From Pomphorhynchus laevis (lineage: Eukaryota > Acanthocephala > Palaeacanthocephala > Echinorhynchida > Pomphorhynchidae): a stretch of DNA of 64,000 nt. The position numbers and the translations under genes were made by a program. Position 1 is the first letter of the stretch. The number at the start of each line of letters is the position of its first letter. The stretch lies in contig WNNJ02002481.1 of NCBI GenBank assembly GCA_012934845.2, forward strand, positions 1-64,000, read 5' to 3'. Below the pieces are notes generated by a model. It had not been told where the DNA came from. It did not search any database and was given only the letters and a program-made list of their open reading frames with translations. This document shows positions 8,885 through 20,469 of the stretch, in pieces.

Positions 8885-9987
8885 GTAAGCAGATAATAAG
8901 GGTCGAAACGTGAAATGTAGGTCTGGGTAAGCAGCTGATGAGACCCACCCAGGCTGATTAGTAGCGTCCTGCTGTATCAAAATAGGAACAATACCTTGAT
9001 GATTCTATCGTCCCACAACCAGAAGAATTTAAGCACGCAGATACAATCAAGTTAAATTGAAAACATTCATTGCAAGTGGCAGCATGAAAAATTGTGATCC
9101 GGTTAGCGGATCACACAACTAGGGTAGGTTTATAATGGAAGTAACATTGAATAGTGATACAGACGTTCTGAATTCGAATCCGATCAGCACCAGTGTACGA
9201 AGCAAGCAGATAATAAGAGTCGAAACGTGAAATGTAGGTCCGCGTCAGCAGCTGATGAGACCCACCCAGACTGATTAGTAGCGTCCTGCTGTATAAAAAA
9301 TAGGAACAATACCTTGAGGATTATATCATGCCACAACCAGAAAAATTTAAGCACGCAGATACAATCAAGTTAAATTGAAAACATTCATTGCAAGTGGCAG
9401 CATGAAAAATTGTGATCCGGTTAGCGGATCACACAACTAGGGTAGGTTTATAATGGAAGTAACGTTGAATAGCGATACAGACGTCCTGAGTTCAAAGACG
9501 ATCAACATCAGTGTACGGAGTAAGCAGATAATAAGGGTCGAAACGTAAAATGTAGGTCTGGGTCAGCAGCTGATGAGACCCACCCAGGCTGATTAGTAGC
9601 GTCCTGCTGTATCAAAATAGGAACAATATCTTGAGGATTCTATCGTCCCACAACCAGAAAAGTTTAAGCACGCAGATGCAATCAAGTTTAATTGAAAGCA
9701 TTCATTGCAAGTGGCAGCATTAAAAATTGTGATCCGGTTAGCGGATCACACAACTAAGGTAGGTTTATAATGGAAGTAACGTTGAATAGCGATACAGACG
9801 TCCTGAGTTCAAATCCGATCAGCACTAATGTACGGAGTAAGCAGATAATAAGGGTCAAAACGTGAAATGTAGGTCTGGATCAGCAGCTGATGAGACCCAC
9901 CCAGGCTGATTAGTAGCGTCCTGCTGTATCAAGAATAGGAACAATACCTGTGAGGATAATATCGTGCCACAATCAGAAGAATTTATA
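8885..9987 (+). repeat. Tandem array of ~317-bp units with hammerhead-like core boxes (retrozyme-like satellite)
   Basis: Units start at 8885, 9202, 9520 and 9837 (spacing 317, 318, 317). Three are full and the fourth is cut after about 150 bp. Each has GGGTC-GAAAC near its start (GAGTC-GAAAC in the second unit, CAAAAC in the fourth), then CAGCAG-CTGATGA-GACCC about 25 bases on, then GTC-CTGCTG. GGGTC and GACCC are complementary, as are CAGCAG and CTGCTG, so the conserved hammerhead boxes are flanked by pairing segments as in helices II and I. Their linear order is permuted, and I could not fold a full canonical ribozyme within one unit. A 9-bp hairpin (TGTGATCCG / CGGATCACA) lies in the distal half of each full unit. 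Unit length and tandem layout fit metazoan retrozymes, which are small circular-RNA retroelements thought to depend on PLE enzymes. That identity is inference. Confidence 0.6.
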
Positions 9988-11535
9988 CATATATTTTCGA
10001 GTATTCATTCGTTAGCTTTTAATATGTAGCATTTTTCAATGTAAATTATAAAATTTTATATTTTATAAATATATGATTTAATGAAATTCTAATAAATAAA
10101 AATTCTAATTTAAAATTTTAATTCTTGATTTTATTAAAATTTTATATTTTGATAAAGTTATGACATTAAAAATATTTAATCTAAAATATAAAGTTTTCTT
10201 AAGCAAGTTTACTACGTGTACACTAATTTTAATGCTAAATTATAATGCAATCAAATATATACCTCAATGTTATCGCGACTTCTACTTAGTATCAAAAGAA
10301 ATTTAAGTTGCATGCTCAATATATCATCATCGATATCGTTTATTTTCACAATATTCAACAGTTGACGAATAATTTCCTAATTACATAAATGGGTAAATAC
10401 CACACTCTATATTTGACGAGTACTTGCCTCCTTATTGTCCATACTTAGTGATTGTGACTCTTTTGAGTTCAACTTCTTAAAAAATCATTAGATTTATGAA
10501 TCAAATTTAAATTTAATAATGAATCAAATTAAATTTACCTCGTTCACAATTTTCTCCACAAAACTTAGAAATGCCCTATTCTTACTTGTATTAAGGCCAC
10601 TTAAATCATACGACCTTGAACAAAATTGACAATTTTTACAATTTAGCAATGAGGAAAACTGATGTATCACATATATTATTTATTCGAAATCATTTTTACT
10701 GTAATTGATAATTTGACTTTTGTATCTAAACAAAAAACTTTAATTCGTCGTTTGCTGTTTGTGCGTTTAACAGAACACACATGCACGTAAATTTTAATAA
10801 AAATATTTTTAAATTTAAATCAAAATTTTCAGTTTGAAATTTAAAGTTCACATTTATTAGATTAATTTATTAATTTTTCTCAAAAATGATTGATAAAAAT
10901 CAATTAGGTATCAAGGTACGAGCTGAATTAAAACACTATAACTTCAAATTACTGAGATAATCGTATCTCTAAAATGCTAGCTACCATACACTCAAAACTA
11001 GAAGCCATTAGATCCAATCATGGCTAATTTAAATTCTAAGTTCGAATTGCTAATTCAATAATAGCTCGTTTGAACTTGTCAAAGTAAAGTTGATCATCGT
11101 CTAATTTTCCATAGTCGTATTTTTCTATATTTTATTCAAATAAAAGTCAGTGGTTTACGAAATCAATTGATTAAAAACGTGAAACATACCTATCATAAGA
11201 TTTCATTGAACAAGGCAGCATTATCTAAAAACGGATTTTAAAATATAGTTCATGTATTTTGTATTTTAAATATGCAAAACTCAAAACAGTTAAGTTACTG
11301 CAATCTTTGTGTGTATAGCGACATTAATAAAATGTGTATTTTATTACTTTGATTTAATCATTTAAAAATTTATTTAACTAATCATCTGCTATTAGTATAA
11401 TATTTTTACTATAATTTTAGTTATATTTGACTAATTTTAGTTATATTTAAATATCATTACACAAAAAATAGCTGGTACGCGGCATCTGAAAAATGATAAC
11501 GCAACTAAGAGAGTAAAAGCATTTAATTAAAGTTC
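9988..11535. other. AT-rich spacer, no gene seen
   Basis: Roughly 1.5 kb of AT-rich DNA with stops in every frame. No RNA gene or transposon motif is recognisable. Confidence 0.5.
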
Positions 11536-11625
11536 ATAATGATCCATTATTGATAAAAAATTATTGGAGATGGATCAAAGAAAAGAGGAAACTTTTATTT
11601 TATATTCAGAAAATTACAGTAATTG
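11536..11625 (-). repeat. Partial copy of a fold-back element (MITE-like)
   Basis: The stretch with TTATTGGAGATGGATCAAAG, AAAAGAGGAA and CAGAAAATTACA matches, with differences, one arm plus flank of the inverted-repeat element at 60690-60950 (TTATTGGAGCTAGATCAAAG there, on the minus strand). Only one arm is present here. This supports a dispersed, non-coding fold-back family with at least two copies in the window. Confidence 0.55.
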
Positions 11626-11879
11626 ATGACTAATTCTAAGTTAAATATCCATTAAACTTCTCGAAAATTAACAGAAAATAATGTTGTATCAATAATACAT
11701 CGTTTCATATTTCTGACAGCTTATATTACCAGGAAAACAAAGTCCACAAGCCAATAATAACTTCTCAGACTGAATCAATTATATGATGTGGCAGCCATAA
11801 AAGAATCGACAAAACGACACAAGGTACCGTTTCGTAATTATTTTGACTCATCAATGTTAGATACCGCCCACTACTGAAT

Positions 11880-13480
11880 GCAGAGAAGGACCGGCAGACG
11901 GCTCGAGTATGTCAAAAGGTCATATTATTAAGGAACAAAAAAGAGCGGAGGATGTGCTGGAAGGATGGCAAGAAAGCGGTTGAGCGGATGGCAGAAGGCA
12001 GTTTATTCCAGAGAAGAGGAGCGGTAATAAAAATGGAACGTGGATACAGTTTGAGAAAAATGATGAAACATTAAGAAAAGAGTCACATGAACGAAGATTT
12101 AAGGAGCTGGATTCAGTAAGCGTAAGAAGATATACATAAGAGAGCGAGTTTGAGTAAATGAGTCGAAAATTAATGCAAAGGATACGTATCTGAATTCGGT
12201 TTTCCATAGTTAGCCAGTTGAGTTTAGAAAGCAAGAGAAACTGATCAAAATGGTGAAGTCGAAAAAGGATAGGTTCGAATTCGCAAGGTGCTCGATAAGA
12301 ATAGAGGATTTATAGAAAGCGAAAAGACTGATGCAATCATCGATTTTAGGAAACAATATACTGGAGATAAGAGAGTTACAGAAATTAAAAACAAGCGAGC
12401 TCATGACACAATCAAGGTCGCGAAATAGAAGATTGCAAGATCGGGTTTTGTCAATAATGAATAGACCAAGATAAAGACAGTTGTTGAAGTGAACTAGCTA
12501 GAAAGTGAGATGATTAACAATAGGAAGAACGGTCGAATTAATAACAAGAGAGAGATAGCGAAGAAGAGAGGGATAACCCATAATATGTTAGACTTTTAAA
12601 TGGTTAGAAGACAAAGGAAGCGAGGAAATATGCTCTGAGATTGAGGGATGGAAAAGACACGGAAAGATCGTTCAGAGATATAAGAAGATAATCAAGATGC
12701 AGTAGAAGAAAAGCCATAGTTGTGTCAAAGATAATAATGCAAGAGGATCGAATGGTCAACAATGTCGAAAGCAGAAGCACGTTCGAGGTAAATTACGACA
12801 CTGCAGTTTCACGAGTAAGAAGTAAGATAAAATTTTGTGGCAGGCCAATGGAGTGGTGAGATCAGGAAGCAGATTGAAAAAGAAGATAGGGTTTGGATCA
12901 AAATAGATAGATGATAACCTTGTTTAACACAAGACGTTCAATGAGTTTAAAGACAGTTGAAACGTTAGAGATATCACCATATGGGGAAGGCAGCAAGGGA
13001 TCAAGAAAGGGCTTATTGAGTCGTAGTCGAACTATGGTGGATTTCAAAGTAGGAGGAAAATAGCTACTACACATGAAAAAGTTGAATATTTGAGGTTATA
13101 AAAGGAGCAAGTTGAATGATCAAAGATTTTAGTACATAAATAGGAAAATGATCATCTGGAGATATTTTGTTAGATAAAGATAAAAGAACACGAGAATCCT
13201 TGTCGACATATACATGAAAATGAAATAGTTCAGGCAGACTAAGATCCAGCAAAGAAGACTATATATGATAAAAGATATGAGAAGAATGAATGTCTAGGGT
13301 AGTTGAATAGAAGAGCTTCGATTGAAGATACACAAAAAAATTATGCAGATCGAGAATGAGAATAGAGATAGGACGCGACAGTATGGTGTTGAGATTATTT
13401 TAATCATATCTTTAATTAGAGGAAAATATAAGCTTGTTCTTCCAAGAGAGACAAGATTACTATGCAGAATAGAAAGGTGA
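11880..13480 (-). mobile_element. CR1/L2-like LINE, RT C-terminal half, decayed
   Basis: Minus-strand fragments give, towards the 3' end, FSGINCLLPSAQPLSCH, matching the family's C-terminal pattern (LPxAxRxxxSxxSFxxSL) seen intact in the 51.8-55.7 kb copy (LNKLPPAIRSTASCSSF). Other pieces along 12.2-13.25 kb (RIDYC-like and NLPYL-like stretches, many Ser/Leu codons) match the same element body. The frame is broken many times. GC content and purine richness on the plus strand stand out from the AT-rich flanks, as in the other copies of this family. This is an old, inactive remnant. Clade within the CR1/L2/Jockey group is not resolved. Confidence 0.6.
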
Positions 13481-13559
13481 GATCTACGAATATCTAAATA
13501 TTTTGAATATCAATGAGGTAGAAAGTGGGAGAACGCTTCAAGAAACGAAGGTAGGTTTT

Positions 13560-14100
13560 AAACAAATGATGTTGAAGACACTTCGAACGCATACAGCCAT
13601 AGTCAAACCATGGTGCATAGTGGTTCTACGTGATATTGTGGGTACACAACACGTGCATTTTGAAGATAAGCTTGAATTAATGTTGATTGTTGGAGAGTAT
13701 CGTCGTATTTACTGTATTGAATGAAATTGTGAACGTTTACAAAATCTGGTTGTGATAATGAGTTGTGTACATTGAATTTGAGGACAACTATTCAAGTGAA
13801 TTGAAAATACGATCCTTTGTATACGATCTAATATCAATGCAAGGTAGTTCACGAATAGATTGAAGACATTAAATCGAAACACTTTACTAGTCAGACAACG
13901 AACCAGATAATCTCTGAGGCATAATTTGATGACATTTCAAAATATATCATTGTAGCGTTCGAATTGATCGTTACCTGTCGGTTTGTAAGTTGAACAATTA
14001 CTTACAAAGATCCCGATACCATTTAAATAGTCAGAAATCTTATTTGATATAAACGCAGTACCACAATCCAAGGAGGGGAGTATAAACAAGAAAAGTGTAT
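13560..14100 (-). mobile_element. Ty3-type LTR retrotransposon fossil, integrase part
   Basis: The minus strand shows the integrase catalytic-core signature: DCGTAFIS, then KISDYLNGIGIFVSNCS, then YKPTGNDQFERYN. Further downstream lies sequence resembling the stretch after the core. This pattern (D-x-G-x-x-F ... Y-x-P-x-G-N-x-Q-x-E-R-Y-N) is diagnostic of Ty3-type LTR retrotransposons. No LTRs, gag or protease are visible. It is a broken, short, old fragment, lying directly against a LINE fragment on the other strand. Confidence 0.7.
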
Positions 14101-14154
14101 CAATTAGAAGAATCGAACGGACTGAGCGCACGGACTGAACGAACGGACTGTTTG

Positions 14155-14780
14155 AACAGAACAGCACTTATTGTATTATTTAAACATTTTCAACGTGATC
14201 AACATCTAGTGGTATACGCTGACGATATCACAGCCCTGTATTTTGGTCACATGTGCAAAGATGAAATCTTTAAAATTAGTCAATTTTTTATAAAATTAAA
14301 TGACCAGTAACCCTCGTCAAACTTTCTTCTCAATCTTTCCAAATCACATGTAGTCGTCTTTAATGGCCCTCCTGCAACAAAGAAAAATAAAAGAGATTAG
14401 CAATATCTTCTTTCATACATATTGAACAGTCAACAAATTTCATTAGTTTACACATAAAGTAAGATACATGGTGGTTTACCATCACAGTTAGATGGACATC
14501 CGGATTTGACTGGAATCGTTTCCAATGTGTCCTGAAGAAAGCAAGGTTTGCTCTGAAACGGGCACAGCGTCTGTCGTTAAAGAGTGTTCATATGCATCTC
14601 TGGTGCACTGGGCAATCTGTGGACTTGTCTTATTTTCAAGAAGACCTTCCCGGAGCGAATGCCAAGATTTATTAAGCTTCTTATGTTGCGATTACCGACC
14701 ATTATGCACTGCGTTTGGGCCCTTATATCTGTGGCGAATCTTGCGTGGCTGAATCGTAAGGTGGCGGGTGGCGTCCACTA
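14155..14780 (+). mobile_element. gag-EN-RT LINE family A, RT active site to C-terminus, decayed
   Basis: Begins with FKHFQRDQHLVVYADD, the RT catalytic motif as in the copies at 35.8 and 45.7 kb. It continues with VVFNGPPATKK, then FTITVRWTSGFDWNRF and KKARFALKRAQRLSLK, then a degenerate C-terminal domain to about 14780. The order and wording match the 45-46 kb copy (YADDTTSLFSG, GTPATKKLNG, FTVTVNWTAKADMDRL). Several frame changes and stops make it inactive. Its left edge abuts the Ty3 fossil through three tandem copies of about 11 bases (ACGGACTGA-type) at 14112-14152. Confidence 0.75.
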
Positions 14781-15839
14781 ACGGGAACAGATTTCACTTC
14801 CAAAGAAGAAAAGTTAAATTAGATAATGTTTTTTGTTGACTATTTTCTATCTTAACTATTTAGTCACTTTATCTTGATTTATCCTCTAGGTATTTTTGTA
14901 TTTAAGAAAATTGTATTATTATAGTATGCATGCTTTCTGGCAATCCGATTAAAGATACTATACATATAAAGCATGGTATAATTGTTTTTGACGAATCATC
15001 TACAAACAAATATCTGAAATATTCGTCGACTACGGTCGAGAGATATATTTTTGACTGATAAATCATTTGAAATTGATTGATATTCGCTCGAACAGCTTGG
15101 ATGCCTTTATAAGAGCAACTATAAGAGGTTTATAAAAGTGATGTTATATGTCTGACATCTTGCGAGTTGTAAGGGTGTTTATGGAATTGAACGAAATGAT
15201 ATAATCGAATCACGCCTGGATTGCACAAGTGATCGTGTATCTTTTTAGAAGTAGAATAAAAACACTGGAAAACACTAAAAATACTGGAAAACACCAAAAA
15301 CACTGAAAACACAATTTCTATGGATATAGAATCCGCGGCTTTATTGAGACCATCATGTCCATAAATTATATCATTTGGAATTCGGAAAGATCCAAACACC
15401 GTTGATGTACTTTTTTATATTGATTTTGTTCGTATGTCTGTAATTGATGATGAATAAAACAGACCGTTGATTAGTTAATATATTAAAGGTTATTCTTGAT
15501 GTATAGTGTATTTAATGACAAATTGATTCTACTAGGGCCTCTTTCTCAATTTAGATCAAATTGAACACAAGCTTACCACGTGAGCGTAAATAGAAGAAAG
15601 CAACATAATTTCCTGGTTTGGTTAATGTATACCTATGGTTTGATCATACACATGTTTCAAATGTGAAACGCGACGTAAAATTTATCGAGCATAAATGGAT
15701 TTACGATTTTATCATGAATGAGATTGTATGGATTCAAATCATCTTTTGTTAGTAGAAAACTAAATGTACTGGTTAGAGGCCGTAAAAATTCCGAATAACC
15801 ACGCACTATCGAGCTTTATGCAATTTCTAAACGTCTAGA
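14781..15839. other. Spacer with a short tandem repeat
   Basis: No supported gene. At about 15255-15314 the sequence is a degenerate tandem of AAAACACTGG-like 10-mers (roughly six). The remainder is mixed AT-rich DNA. A minus-strand 89-codon frame at 15130-15399 crosses this tandem and looks like chance. Confidence 0.45.
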
Positions 15840-17150
15840 ATTACGCCATTATCATCTGCGTCAGTGAATCTGATGTTAGTTTTAGTATTTCGGGTTTGAA
15901 TATAGAATTCATGCGGAATATAGAATCCTGAAAAGTAGAAGTGATGAAGAATAACGGACGTAGGCTGGAAAATAATTCCACATGAGAGAAGGTATGACGA
16001 TAAAAAGAGCGTAGACTATACTTAGTTAAGCGTGGATAGACGTAGAGCCAAAAAGGCAGAGCGCAAATCATCAAGATAGACAAAGTGTAAATAGGATAGG
16101 GAATGATTAAATAAAAGACGAAATGTAACGATATGCAAACGAAATTCAACACGAAGGTTAATGGTGAACCAAAATATGACGGAAAGATGATGGGATACAT
16201 GGCTGAAGTGGCGGACACAAGAAGGCACGAGCAGCAGAGTTTAAATTACGTTGAAGTAAGAAAGCAGAATTGGAAGAGTTGACAAAAAGGCCAAGGCAAT
16301 AATGGAATATGGGAAGGAAATATAACATAGGAACGAGATAAGAACAGAAGTTGATCAGCCTAAGAATGCGACGAAGATCGCTAAGGAATAAGAATGAAGA
16401 GTGCGCATTATAATAAACAAAAGTTTGAGGAAAATGAAGTTGTCATAGTGAAACTAAGAAAACCATATTGTCGACGATTGTGAGAATGACCACATGATTT
16501 TAGACTTTTCAGAATTAAGATCAAGATGAAGGGAGGAAATATGTTTGAAGATATACAAAAGACAATTTTTGGAAGAAGTAGCGAGATCGTGGATACAAAG
16601 ATGATGCGCTTGAGAGTATAGGAGGACATCATCGGCATATTGCATCAGATACAAGTTATAGTCACAAGTTATAACAGTCAAGTCGTCGAGAAGAAGGAAG
16701 AAAAATGTCCTAAAGCGCAGCCTTGTGGAACACTGTCCGAAAAGGAAGAAGAGAGAGATAAAGATGAGTTTGAATGAACACAAATTTCAAAAATTAAAGA
16801 ATCGTAGCAAGGAGTGAGCGAAAAGCCGAAGCATCGGCATCAAAACATATTTGGGGACAAGAAGAATAAGAGTGCTCATTATTAGAGATAATAATAACCT
16901 ATCGCTAAAATAAAATCGCTTACATGCAAATTGCGAAGTAACTCCCGTTACTCCTGACGTCTATATTTGGGATGGGCCAAGTACACGGAGATCAGTTGAA
17001 GCAGACGTAGGAGAGCGATAAAAGTGTATAGACGATTGCAACGTGGTACAATGATATGGTTGCACAGGTGACGAATATATAAGAATAGGATTTGAAGAGG
17101 ATAGATCAGTACGATAAATGGGCTTCCAGGGCGATGTAAGAACGACATTG
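15840..17150 (-). mobile_element. CR1/L2-like LINE, RT palm and following region, decayed
   Basis: The minus strand encodes the active site LMQYADDVLLYSQAHH, followed by IHDLATSS and LNSEKSKIMW. The same order is seen on the plus strand at 49.1 kb (MEYADDIIIYNH, IHDLSVSA, NPNKSKIIW). Further C-terminal pieces (RLTKYSLRSF and others) run to about 15840, and an upstream piece lies at 16950-17150. Frames shift repeatedly, so the copy is dead. It belongs to the same family as the copies near 25, 28, 38, 43 and 48 kb. Confidence 0.75.
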
Positions 17151-17992
17151 ATAATTCTGTAAGTTAGATTGTCGGAGAAATGGTAAGCCGGTGTCTTGTC
17201 ACATGAGCGGTGCTGCCAATATGCAGAATCGGATTATTCAATTGCACTACACTTCAACTATATACTTTGAACATAACTATTCGACACTGACATCGAAGGA
17301 TGGATAGTCATATCAACAGATGTTTATTGTAAAGCGCAAATTACGCACAAAACTGTAAACATGCAGATACAGCAAATGTTTTCACTTGTAATCTATCTGA
17401 CTGATCCATTTTGGCTGAGTCACTCAGTATCTGGCTGGGCCATTAATTATTACCTGGCTGAGCTATCAGACACCAAATTAATATAATACAAACCTAATGT
17501 AACGAACGAAACAATTAATATAGAACGAAACATAATGGATTATAAAGCGAATCATAATATCTCTTTCAATCTGAACGTGTATTCTTTGGCACCATAATTG
17601 ACCCAATTGCATTCCATCGCACAATTTATTGTATCACATATAGTGACTATAACAAGTAGTCACTATTTGTGACTATTCGTGTCAAATAAAAATCAGAATA
17701 AGTTTAATTTCCAAATTTACGGTTTAATTTACAGTCAATTTACATTTTACCGTGATCGGTCAGAATAGCCTGAACGATCACGGTAATTTCAACATATAAA
17801 ATTTTTAATAATATTAAATTAAAAATTTAATAAAAATAAGAATTTCTAAAAGCATGTGAAAATAGTTGAGAAATCAATTTATTTTTATTTCGTTAAATAT
17901 TATAGAATACAGACGAATTTTAAATAGTAAAATAAAAATTATATTAAAATATACAAATGCGAAATAATAAAGTTTCACTTTAAATAGAGTTC
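17151..17992. other. AT-rich spacer with a strong hairpin
   Basis: No gene is seen. A perfect 12-bp inverted repeat (TTACCGTGATCG at 17747-17758 and its complement at 17775-17786, 16-base loop) stands out. A 9-bp inverted pair of AGTCACTAT type lies near 17640-17667. Confidence 0.5.
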
Positions 17993-18133
17993 TTATTGAA
18001 TGGAACACATGCTTCGTTTTTCTGGTACGTATAGAATTGCCGGGTAATATCCGTAATCGGGATCAAAGACCATTCCAAAATAGGACTTTGGTGATTTCAT
18101 AGCATTGTTGTAGGATTGATTATAATAGTCCAT
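17993..18133 (-). CDS. Possible host coding exon, Tyr-rich, unrecognised
   Basis: A 46-codon minus-strand frame ends at a stop at 17993-17995. It reads MDYYNQSYNNAMKSPK at its start, and its second half contains FGMVFDPDYGYYPAIL and YVPEKRSM. The composition (Tyr, Pro, Asp, Gly) is unlike translated AT-rich noise in this window, and the local GC content rises. It could be a terminal exon: an AG lies just upstream on the minus strand, with a stop in frame immediately before it, so either splicing at that AG or initiation at the Met would be needed. I do not recognise the family. No neighbouring exon was identified. Confidence 0.3.
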   Translation of the reverse strand: MDYYNQSYNNAMKSPKSYFGMVFDPDYGYYPAILYVPEKRSMCSIQ

Positions 18134-19800
18134 TTGTTCTCAGTAGAAATTCGGCTTTGATATCAAAATAAAAGAGCTTACAGCCACAGAAAATAAATTC
18201 TAGTCTGCAACACAAGTCACAATGGTCGGTGATTATTTATATATCATGAAGATGTTAAATCACAATAAAACCAGCATAATGAGCTGAATCATTCAGATTT
18301 AAGAATTACAAAGTCTAATGCCTATCATCAACGTAAGTCTTTTAGTTTCTGAAAAATAAAAGATGAATAATACGATTATTACTTTAGGTGGTAATAAACC
18401 TGAATAAGATTACCGTGATTTCATTGATGTCATACGCTATCAACAAAATCTTTTTATGTAACTCATGTTGTTGTCTCTTAGTTTTAGCAGAAATGTCAAA
18501 AAATAAAATTATTAATAAAGCCGATGTGCTTTTTGTCATTAATGTTCTTAATTGTACAATTAAAATCATATTAGGAATTCGATCTATTAATGTTAAATAA
18601 TTTTTCATCTATTCATATTAAATATGTGTAAAACTTATGCGACTAGACCATAACTATAGTTAGACTATGACCATAACCATGGTCATAACTATGCGACTAT
18701 ACCATAACTAATCAATTTGATCAAAAATAAATCAATTACTAATTATTAGTTAATTCGTCAATAAACTTTTAATAAATTGTGTTATTTTAATAATTTATTA
18801 TTAAACTTAAAGCCAAAAAAGTCTACAATAATAGGTATACGTATCCTACGTTTGATCATTTATAAAGCACTGACGTTTAACATAAGAAAAATTATTTATT
18901 TTGATCTAATTATAATTTCAATTATATAGAATGTTGCATATTACTTTAATAAATACGAATTAATATTCGTATTTATAAATTCTTATTTAATTTATATGAA
19001 CTGATAAATTCGCTATTATTAATAATTGATAAATTAATTATTAATAATAATTAATAACTAATCTAATGAAAAATTAAATTAATTAATAATTAATAAGAAA
19101 TATTAATCAATTAAAACTCTACATACATTTTTAAATATTTATTTGTTAAGTTATCCATATATTATCTGATATAGGTGCATGATCAACCAAATACAAAATT
19201 AATTAACATATTTGCACGGTTCTTTCTATAATGCTAATTATTTTTTATTATTTAACATTATTTTCAAGAACATAACTTGTATTGATAATTACAATTACAC
19301 TCATTTATACTCAATTATACTCAAATACAATTATACTCATTTTCGCTGTGCTTTATGTGATTAGTAATTAATAAATTTATTGATTTGTTTTAATTAGTAA
19401 ATTAAAAAAAAATAAATTAATTAAAATAAACACGTGCTAAATTTCATGTTGTATATTTATATTTAACAATTAAAATAAAATGTTGTAATAATTCAGTCTA
19501 AACAATATGTAGTAAATTGTGCTGTTATGAATATAGCAGATATTTATTTATAATCGATAAAGACATTTTTCGATTCTGCGTTTAAGATTGTATCTATTAA
19601 AATTTAATATTTTATTTTTGATTTCTTTAACTATCGTTTGCACACAATTGTTATTAAATGCAGGTCTACAAAGTGGTATTTCGTATTGATTCAATACTGC
19701 TCCTGCTACGTGCTTTTCATGAAAAATATCGATTACTAAAATATAGATCTTAAGATTTAAGATATAGATAAGATTTAACAAGTACTTGTTAAATATTTTG
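18134..19800. other. AT-rich spacer
   Basis: No supported gene. At 18640-18715 the words CATAACTATG and GACTATACC-like repeats recur, with a small palindrome ATGACCAT/ATGGTCAT. A minus-strand 77-codon frame at 19548-19781 (with HEKHVAGAVLNQYEIP and IEKCLYRL) has some non-random look but no family match. It could be PLE-derived, since a hairpin module follows at 19820. Confidence 0.4.
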
Positions 19801-19818
19801 GTTATTAAAACTTACAAC

Positions 19819-19858
19819 CCTGAAGATGACGTGCCGTAGTGCCGTCGAAATATTGGAT
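19819..19858 (+). ncRNA. Hammerhead-like hairpin module
   Basis: CCTGAAGATGACG, then TGCCGTAGTGC, then CGTCGAAATATTGG. A CTGAxGA-like box, a hairpin with GACG/CGTC ends, and a GAAA box in the order of hammerhead helix II. Similar modules end the PLE at 7.15 kb. No helix I or III partner was found, so this is treated as a PLE-end relic. Confidence 0.4.
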
Positions 19859-20469
19859 TTTTGTAATCAAATAAATATTCCTGTTTCCTTGCCTTCTTGT
19901 AATAATTCGGATTGGAAACGAATTTTCTCTAGTCTGTATATCGCCATTCACGATTATATTTAAGCTTCTTTATTCCACTTACTCATACAATATACTTTAG
20001 AGGTAAATAGTTATATTTTACGATATAATGATAAATCTCTATTAGTATATTATCCATTTAAATCTCACTAATAATTTTAATTACTTGAAATGCAGTATAC
20101 AATTTACAAATTTGGCTATAATGTTGGGGAGTATATAGACTCCCCAACAATATTTAAACTATCAATTAACTATTTATAGTTAATTTTGCTGATTTTTATT
20201 TTTACAAGGAATATAAAAAGTAAAATTATTTTTTAAAATCAAATAACAATTTGTAAGATTAAGAAAGTGCTATTTCCAAATTTTTATTAAAACAAATTTT
20301 TTTAAATCGTATTAATGTTTTAATTACTTAGTGGGCATGTTTTATGGACTTAAATCATATTTCAGATGCTTGAATGTAATTTACGGATTCAGCCTAATTT
20401 TTTTAATAACTTATGCTGTAGATAAATGACTTTTAAGATTATCAATCTTCAAATGCTAGAACTTCGAAC
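19859..20469. other. Spacer; part is shared with 27.3-27.4 kb
   Basis: A perfect 10-bp hairpin (GTTGGGGAGT at 20123-20132 and its complement at 20139-20148) is present. From about 20345 onward the sequence is the inverted copy of 27320-27436, so the PLE-linked repeat extends beyond the RT remnant on this side. Confidence 0.5.

Noticed and set aside
8885-9987. tRNA-like B box (GTTCAAATCC-type) in the satellite unit
   Set aside because: No T-stem pairing around it and no convincing A box, so neither a tRNA nor a tRNA-derived SINE head is supported.
8885-9987. CRISPR-like array
   Set aside because: Units are contiguous 317-bp repeats without short-repeat/variable-spacer structure, and the window is eukaryotic.
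13503-13724. 73-residue plus frame
   Set aside because: It lies antisense to the Ty3 fossil region and carries no recognisable domain.
15130-15399. 89-residue minus frame
   Set aside because: It translates a tandem repeat of AAAACACTGG type, and its residue pattern follows the repeat.
18384-18608. Mirror-image frames on both strands (70 and 74 codons)
   Set aside because: Both are AT-rich, neither has a motif, and they are complementary shadows of each other.
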